Shown here piece by piece: positions 60,364 through 64,000 of a DNA stretch of 64,000 nucleotides. The notes under the pieces were generated by a model. That model worked only from the letters and a program-made list of their open reading frames with translations. It did no database searches and was not told the origin of the DNA. The DNA is from a virus, in the IMG/VR virus record IMGVR_UViG_3300021090_000010, positions 57,043 through 121,042 of that record; one strand, given 5' to 3'. Every line of letters begins with the position of its first letter. The first letter of the stretch is position 1. The position numbers and the translations under genes were made by a program.

Positions 60364-60870
60364 ATGAAATATTCGTCGATGACATCAGAGTTCGTGGAGA
60401 AATCCGTCGTGGAATGGGTTCGTAAGGGACTGTATCCCAAAGAGTGGATGGAGAGGAAGTACTTCCTCGTCGAACAGAACAAGGGTGCTCATGCTGAATG
60501 TGCCGCGTTCATCTATCGTTACGGTGAGGTCGAAGGTCGTTTGAAGTGGTACGCCTCGGCGAATGAAAAGCGCGAGCAATTCGGAAGCGACCGTAAGCAG
60601 AAGGATGGTTTCGATCTTGTCGGAAAAGGGGGAGAACTCATCGATGCGAAGTGGGTTCCCGAATACGATCAGATCTGGGTCACCGAAACGACCCACAAGT
60701 CCTCTGCATACACGGCACTCGCCGGAGTAAAGTTCAATGCGTCAATGGACGAGTTCGAAGTTTACTACATCTCTAGAGTGGAGTTCGATGCCGCTTGTCA
60801 GGTTCCCCAAAGCAACAAGAGCAAACTCAGAGTCCATCTTTCTGATTGCAAGAAAGTAGATAGTCTATAA
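60364..60870 (+). CDS. Unknown protein, possible PD-(D/E)XK-like fold
   Basis: 168 residues; the ATG is two bases after the previous stop. GFDLVGKGGELIDAKWVPEY has D...DxK spacing seen in restriction-like nucleases, followed by IWVTETTHKSSAYTALAG. This is a weak pattern and could be chance. The end VHLSDCKKV is not recognised. Confidence 0.6.
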   Translation: MKYSSMTSEFVEKSVVEWVRKGLYPKEWMERKYFLVEQNKGAHAECAAFIYRYGEVEGRLKWYASANEKREQFGSDRKQKDGFDLVGKGGELIDAKWVPEYDQIWVTETTHKSSAYTALAGVKFNASMDEFEVYYISRVEFDAACQVPQSNKSKLRVHLSDCKKVDSL

Positions 60871-61070
60871 TGGGTGCTCGTTCGACGATGGAAATTACGA
60901 GAAACGATGCCGTTGCAGAAATCATGCGTGCATTGACCTCTGCTTCTGATGAACAAATTTCGATGATCTTAGAAGACCTTATTGGAGGCAAGCATCTCTA
61001 CAATTTTAACATCGTGCAAGACTACAAAGGCGATTGGACGATCAAATACGACGGAAGGAACTTTATATGA
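60870..61070 (+). CDS. Unknown small protein
   Basis: 66 residues from an ATG sharing one base with the previous TAA. Helix ITRNDAVAEIMRALTSASDE, then strands ending IKYDGRNFI. Stop overlaps the next ATG. Confidence 0.6.
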   Translation: MGARSTMEITRNDAVAEIMRALTSASDEQISMILEDLIGGKHLYNFNIVQDYKGDWTIKYDGRNFI

Positions 61071-61372
61071 CAACCAAAGGTTACACCCTCCAACGGGAGC
61101 AGAATTGTTTCCTCGTGAGGGAGCAGAGACTTTGCTACGATATGGAAACAAGGCTATCGTACATAGAGAGTTTCTACCATTCTCAACTGTCCATTTTCGT
61201 GGGTGTTTCTAAGGAAGATAGTTGGCAGATGCTTCAAGCGTGGCTCAGGTTCTTCGAAGATCCTGAATTGATGAGTGAAGCTGCAAGTGAACACGACGAT
61301 CTGTACTCTCAGGGAAAGCTGCTCTCAGCTCCCGTTGTTATGAGCGATGACGATGACAAGGACATGAACTGA
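61067..61372 (+). CDS. Unknown 101-residue protein
   Basis: ATG 61067 overlaps the previous stop. The sequence has a helical middle (SWQMLQAWLRFFEDPELMSE) and an acidic C-terminus rich in Asp. No domain recognised. Confidence 0.6.
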   Translation: MTTKGYTLQREQNCFLVREQRLCYDMETRLSYIESFYHSQLSIFVGVSKEDSWQMLQAWLRFFEDPELMSEAASEHDDLYSQGKLLSAPVVMSDDDDKDMN

Positions 61373-61956
61373 TGACACTGAGTGTGAATCCAGAATTCGT
61401 ATTGTTTACCGGTTGCATGTACTCTGGAAAGAGTTCCAGAGCCATTCTGGAAGCACAGAACCACATTTACAGGGGCCGCCGAATCCTAGCTTACAAACCC
61501 CGGATCGACGATAGGTTTTCTAAGAACGAGATCACGACTCATAGTGGAATGGTGTCCCTTCCTGCTGAATTAGTTGAACATGGAGAGGATCTTGGAAAGC
61601 ATCTTCTTGCCCTCGAAGACATCGATCCGAAACTCACGACCGTTCTGGTGGATGAAGTGTTCATGATCGAAGGTGCTGCAGACGTATTGATTTGGCTCTA
61701 TAGAAACGGATTCAGCATCCTTGCCTCTTCCTTGGACATGGGATCTCACATGGAACCGTTTCCTGAGATCAGCAAGATCATGCCATGGACTACGCGGATT
61801 GAGAGATGTACGGCGGTTTGTCATTGTTGCAAGGCGCCGGCCAGTTTCACTTATCGAAAGCCCGATGCCGCTTCGGACTTCATTCTCGTGGGTGGGGTTG
61901 AAACGTATGAGGCTCGATGTGCTAGCTGTCATCCCCTCTTTTCTAAGGTTGTTTGA
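61372..61956 (+). CDS. tdk: Thymidine kinase
   Basis: 194 residues. P-loop LFTGCMYSGKSSRAI (about 12-26), Walker B TTVLVDEVFMIEG, the lasso region GGVETYEARCASCHP and zinc Cys pairs CHCC and C-A-S-C. Type II TK1-like enzyme that salvages thymidine to dTMP. Confidence 0.94.
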   Translation: MTLSVNPEFVLFTGCMYSGKSSRAILEAQNHIYRGRRILAYKPRIDDRFSKNEITTHSGMVSLPAELVEHGEDLGKHLLALEDIDPKLTTVLVDEVFMIEGAADVLIWLYRNGFSILASSLDMGSHMEPFPEISKIMPWTTRIERCTAVCHCCKAPASFTYRKPDAASDFILVGGVETYEARCASCHPLFSKVV

Positions 61957-62189
61957 TGAAAACGAAAATATCATGCGTTTGGGTAGTTACTGCGACAGAT
62001 TTTGACGGTACGTTCTACGGCCCATGGGTTTTCTTCACCAAGCCAAAAAAGAAGGTTCTGGAAAAATTCATCGAAAATCAAGCTGAGTGCAGGTGGGCCT
62101 TCGGAATTTCAGACGATAAAGGTCATGAAGAATTCTGGTGGGAACATATCTTCGTAAACGGACCAACTAAGGTAAAAATAATCGAATGA
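61956..62189 (+). CDS. Unknown 77-residue protein
   Basis: ATG shares one base with the tdk stop. Aromatic beta-rich sequence (GTFYGPWVFFTKPKKKVLEK then ECRWAFGISDD). No family recognised. AT-rich in part. Confidence 0.6.
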   Translation: MKTKISCVWVVTATDFDGTFYGPWVFFTKPKKKVLEKFIENQAECRWAFGISDDKGHEEFWWEHIFVNGPTKVKIIE

Positions 62190-62617
62190 GAGAAAGAATC
62201 TGTTGGGAAGAAACATGGATGGAAACAGCTAGAATCATTGCGAAAAATCGATCTCCTGATGACAGGCTCCAAGTTTGCGCGATCGTTGTGACAGACGACA
62301 ATGCCTCGATGCTTGCTCTTGGATACAACGGAGGGGTTGTCGGAGGAAGTAACGAACCCGCCAGCCTTGAACCTGGTAAAAGTAATTTCATTCATGCTGA
62401 AGCGAACTGCCTGATTAAATGTCCATTTCATCATATCATGAAGAAAACCATGTATGTGACAGCTTCTCCTTGCGCAGGGTGCGCCAGGATGATTGTGAAT
62501 GCTGGAATCTCCAGAGTTGTCTACGATGAAGAGTACCGAGATCTAGAAGGAGTCCAGATCCTCAAGAACGCTGGAATTGAGGTGTCTAAGCTGTCGGACA
62601 TTTCTGGAACTCGATAG
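62186..62617 (+). CDS. Deoxycytidylate deaminase
   Basis: 143 residues. Zinc motif FIHAEANCLIK (H70, E72) and ASPCAGCARMIV (C96, C99); N-terminal WMETARIIAKNRSPDDRLQV is typical of dCMP deaminases. It makes dUMP for thymidylate synthesis. Ends with TAG. Confidence 0.9.
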   Translation: MRERICWEETWMETARIIAKNRSPDDRLQVCAIVVTDDNASMLALGYNGGVVGGSNEPASLEPGKSNFIHAEANCLIKCPFHHIMKKTMYVTASPCAGCARMIVNAGISRVVYDEEYRDLEGVQILKNAGIEVSKLSDISGTR

Positions 62618-62633
62618 TTATATCCGGTGTCAT

Positions 62634-62900
62634 ATGTCCAATAGGGTTCTCAACGATCGAGCCATAGTCAAAATTATGAGGGAGGAGTGGGCCAAGATCA
62701 AGGAGTCCGCTCTTTCCGAGGTTTCTTTCGTCCGTGACGGTAAGCCCATGGTCACCGCCGGTCTGAAGATCGTGGATAAAGAGGGAAATCTCTTCACGAT
62801 CGTATCGGTCGGCAACGGAGGCGCGGTCCTCGAAGACCCCCTGGGACAGAATGTCAACATTCCGTGGGACCAGATCGAGAAGGAATTTAATCTCCAATGA
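62634..62900 (+). CDS. Small SH3-like unknown protein
   Basis: 88 residues from ATG 62634. Basic helical N-terminus, then VTAGLKIVDKEGNLFTIVSV and GAVLEDPLGQNVNIPWDQIE. This short beta module of the form GLK-(I/V)-x-DK-x-GNL-x-T-V is common in large phages; function unknown. Confidence 0.65.
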   Translation: MSNRVLNDRAIVKIMREEWAKIKESALSEVSFVRDGKPMVTAGLKIVDKEGNLFTIVSVGNGGAVLEDPLGQNVNIPWDQIEKEFNLQ

Positions 62901-63625
62901 AAAAAGATATCAAAGATCTCATGGCAGGATTAGACCTCGACTCCATCGTCAAGGTTGCCTTGGACGAAGCCCACCAGAAGATCATGGGAGAGCCCCGTCG
63001 CCCTGTCACCGAGGCGTATGTGGCTCTGCCAAAACCCTTCCGGCAGGCGACGGATTTCACGTCCCAGGACTGCAAGGACGCCCATGACGAGCTGTACAAG
63101 TCTTACATCGAACAGCTGAATTCGGTCAGCGCCCAACTGGACGCCGTCGACATTTCGAACCCCGGCGGTCGCCTAAAGTTTTCGGGATTGAAGCAGGAGG
63201 AGATTCGGCTCTCTAACGCCGTGAATCTCCACGAGCTGTTCTTCTCGAACTGCTTCGATCAGAATTCCGAACTCTTTCAGGACATGCTTTCCTACATCCG
63301 ACTTCAGGCAGATTGGGGAGATTTCAATCGTTGGCAGATGGATTTCCAGAACGTCGGTCTGACGGGTCGAGGAAACGGTTGGGTCGTCTGCGGGTACAGC
63401 CTCTACCATAAGAGATATCTCAATGTTTTCGTGACAGATCACTCGACGGACGTGATGATTGGATTCATTCCCGTCCTGGTCGTCGACATGTGGGAACATG
63501 CGTTTTCTCGTGACTATCTTAACGATAGAAAAAGCTATTTGGTAGCTTGCATGAGAGAATTAAACTGGGAGTTGATTGAGGAACGCTTCAAGAAGATCGA
63601 CGTTCTTGTGAAGGTGATGAAATGA
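62897..63625 (+). CDS. Fe/Mn superoxide dismutase-family protein
   Basis: 242 residues. All four metal ligand positions can be placed: H63 in DAHDELYKSYIEQLN, H112 in NLHELFFSN, and D197 and H201 in VVDMWEHAFSRDY. The Gln/Trp/Gly-rich core is RLQADWGDFNRWQMDF with GNGWVVCGYS, and NDRKSYLVACMRELNW matches the C-terminal helix. An extra 55-residue N-terminal part precedes the SOD fold. The enzyme could detoxify superoxide, or the fold could be used as a virion component. It is followed by an overlapping gene. Confidence 0.87.
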   Translation: MKKDIKDLMAGLDLDSIVKVALDEAHQKIMGEPRRPVTEAYVALPKPFRQATDFTSQDCKDAHDELYKSYIEQLNSVSAQLDAVDISNPGGRLKFSGLKQEEIRLSNAVNLHELFFSNCFDQNSELFQDMLSYIRLQADWGDFNRWQMDFQNVGLTGRGNGWVVCGYSLYHKRYLNVFVTDHSTDVMIGFIPVLVVDMWEHAFSRDYLNDRKSYLVACMRELNWELIEERFKKIDVLVKVMK

Positions 63626-64000
63626 GCAACAAAAGGGAAGTTGAAAAACTCATTCGTGAGTTCGTCATGCTCGAAATGGAATCCGTTCCGCAACGAAAGG
63701 ACACTGACATCAACCAGATGTCCGGTGATTCTCTCGACCTTGCTATGGATCATTCTATCGCCAGCTTCGACAAGAGCGCCAAGGGCAAGGACGGACAGCT
63801 CCAGATGGAGAAATTCGTAAGTGACCTTGCAATCATGGCGGATCACATCGAGGACCAGCTGGATCTCAAGGGTACTCTTGTTCGTCGAGTTGCAAACTAT
63901 CTCACAAAGGCATACGATGAAAAGGTGTCGAAAGAGGTATTGCGCATGCTTGAGGACGCGTTCGGAGTCAGTTCCGATCCTTCCTACCAGTCCAGCTCGG
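63622..64000 (+). CDS. Unknown helical protein (3' end outside window)
   Basis: Starts at an ATG overlapping the SOD stop; 126 residues are visible and the frame is open at the right edge. Acidic and helical (VEKLIREFVMLEMESVPQRK then VSDLAIMADHIEDQLDLKGT). No domain recognised in the visible part. Confidence 0.7.
   Translation, partial: MSNKREVEKLIREFVMLEMESVPQRKDTDINQMSGDSLDLAMDHSIASFDKSAKGKDGQLQMEKFVSDLAIMADHIEDQLDLKGTLVRRVANYLTKAYDEKVSKEVLRMLEDAFGVSSDPSYQSSS

Noticed and set aside
1-64000. Genome-wide reassignment of TAG because of the CUA tRNA
   Set aside because: GroES, PolA, IMPDH-like, dCMP deaminase and other genes end properly at TAG at their family lengths, so TAG works as stop here.

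Overview
The window is part of the genome of a large tailed dsDNA phage. It opens in a tail/baseplate module: tape measure protein, a T4 gp53-like wedge protein and a gp27-like hub candidate. It then runs through about 50 kb of replication, nucleotide-metabolism, sugar-metabolism and small unknown genes. Every gene I accept is on the + strand except one tnpB. Genes are tightly packed, usually joined by ATGA, GTGA or TTGA stop/start overlaps, and GTG and TTG starts are common. The baseplate genes suggest a contractile-tailed (myovirus-like) phage. I cannot name the host. A B12-dependent ribonucleotide reductase, ThyX and a GH5 cellulase/esterase fusion would fit an environmental heterotrophic bacterium, but that is inference.

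Layout. 1-12.7 kb: tail and baseplate, with a TnpB element inserted just before the tape measure gene. 12.7-20.8 kb: a minimal family A DNA polymerase, an HD hydrolase, a GIY-YIG nuclease, GroES, a gp32-like SSB, a strong terminator, a tRNA-like gene with a CUA (amber) anticodon, small genes, a Pth2-like protein and methionine aminopeptidase. 20.8-33 kb: recA broken by a split intein plus a Vsr-like nuclease, dUTPase, 5'-3' exonuclease, DnaB-like helicase, class II RNR, ThyX, thymidylate kinase and an all-alpha dUTPase/MazG-like protein. 33-45.8 kb: nucleotidase, phosphoesterase, nucleotidyltransferase-fold protein, Dps-like protein, UDP-xylose-synthase-like protein, DnaE polymerase, glycosyltransferase and a dNMP-kinase-like protein. 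45.8-48 kb: GH5/esterase fusion and a terminator. 48-64 kb: XPD/DinG-like helicase containing an intein, IscA, ClpP-like protease, epimerase, ThyA-like enzyme, cupin, IMPDH-like enzyme, thymidine kinase, dCMP deaminase, Fe/Mn superoxide dismutase and the start of another gene.

How it works together. The phage carries two unrelated DNA polymerases, SSB, RecA, two helicases and a 5' nuclease. It also has nearly a whole dTTP pathway (RNR, dCMP deaminase, two dUTPases, ThyX, Tdk, Tmk). A ThyA-family enzyme alongside ThyX, with a glycosyltransferase and sugar-nucleotide enzymes, raises the possibility of modified DNA bases.

The most striking layer is the mobile one. There are seven free-standing homing-type nucleases, one contiguous intein with its own nuclease, one split intein and one TnpB. 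The nucleases sit directly against core genes and overlap the start of the gene downstream. The recA split intein has an N-part of only 13 residues. Three of the nucleases carry a variable number of 22-25-residue YGV repeats. AT-rich sequence around the nucleases spills into neighbouring genes in a way that resembles homing co-conversion tracts.
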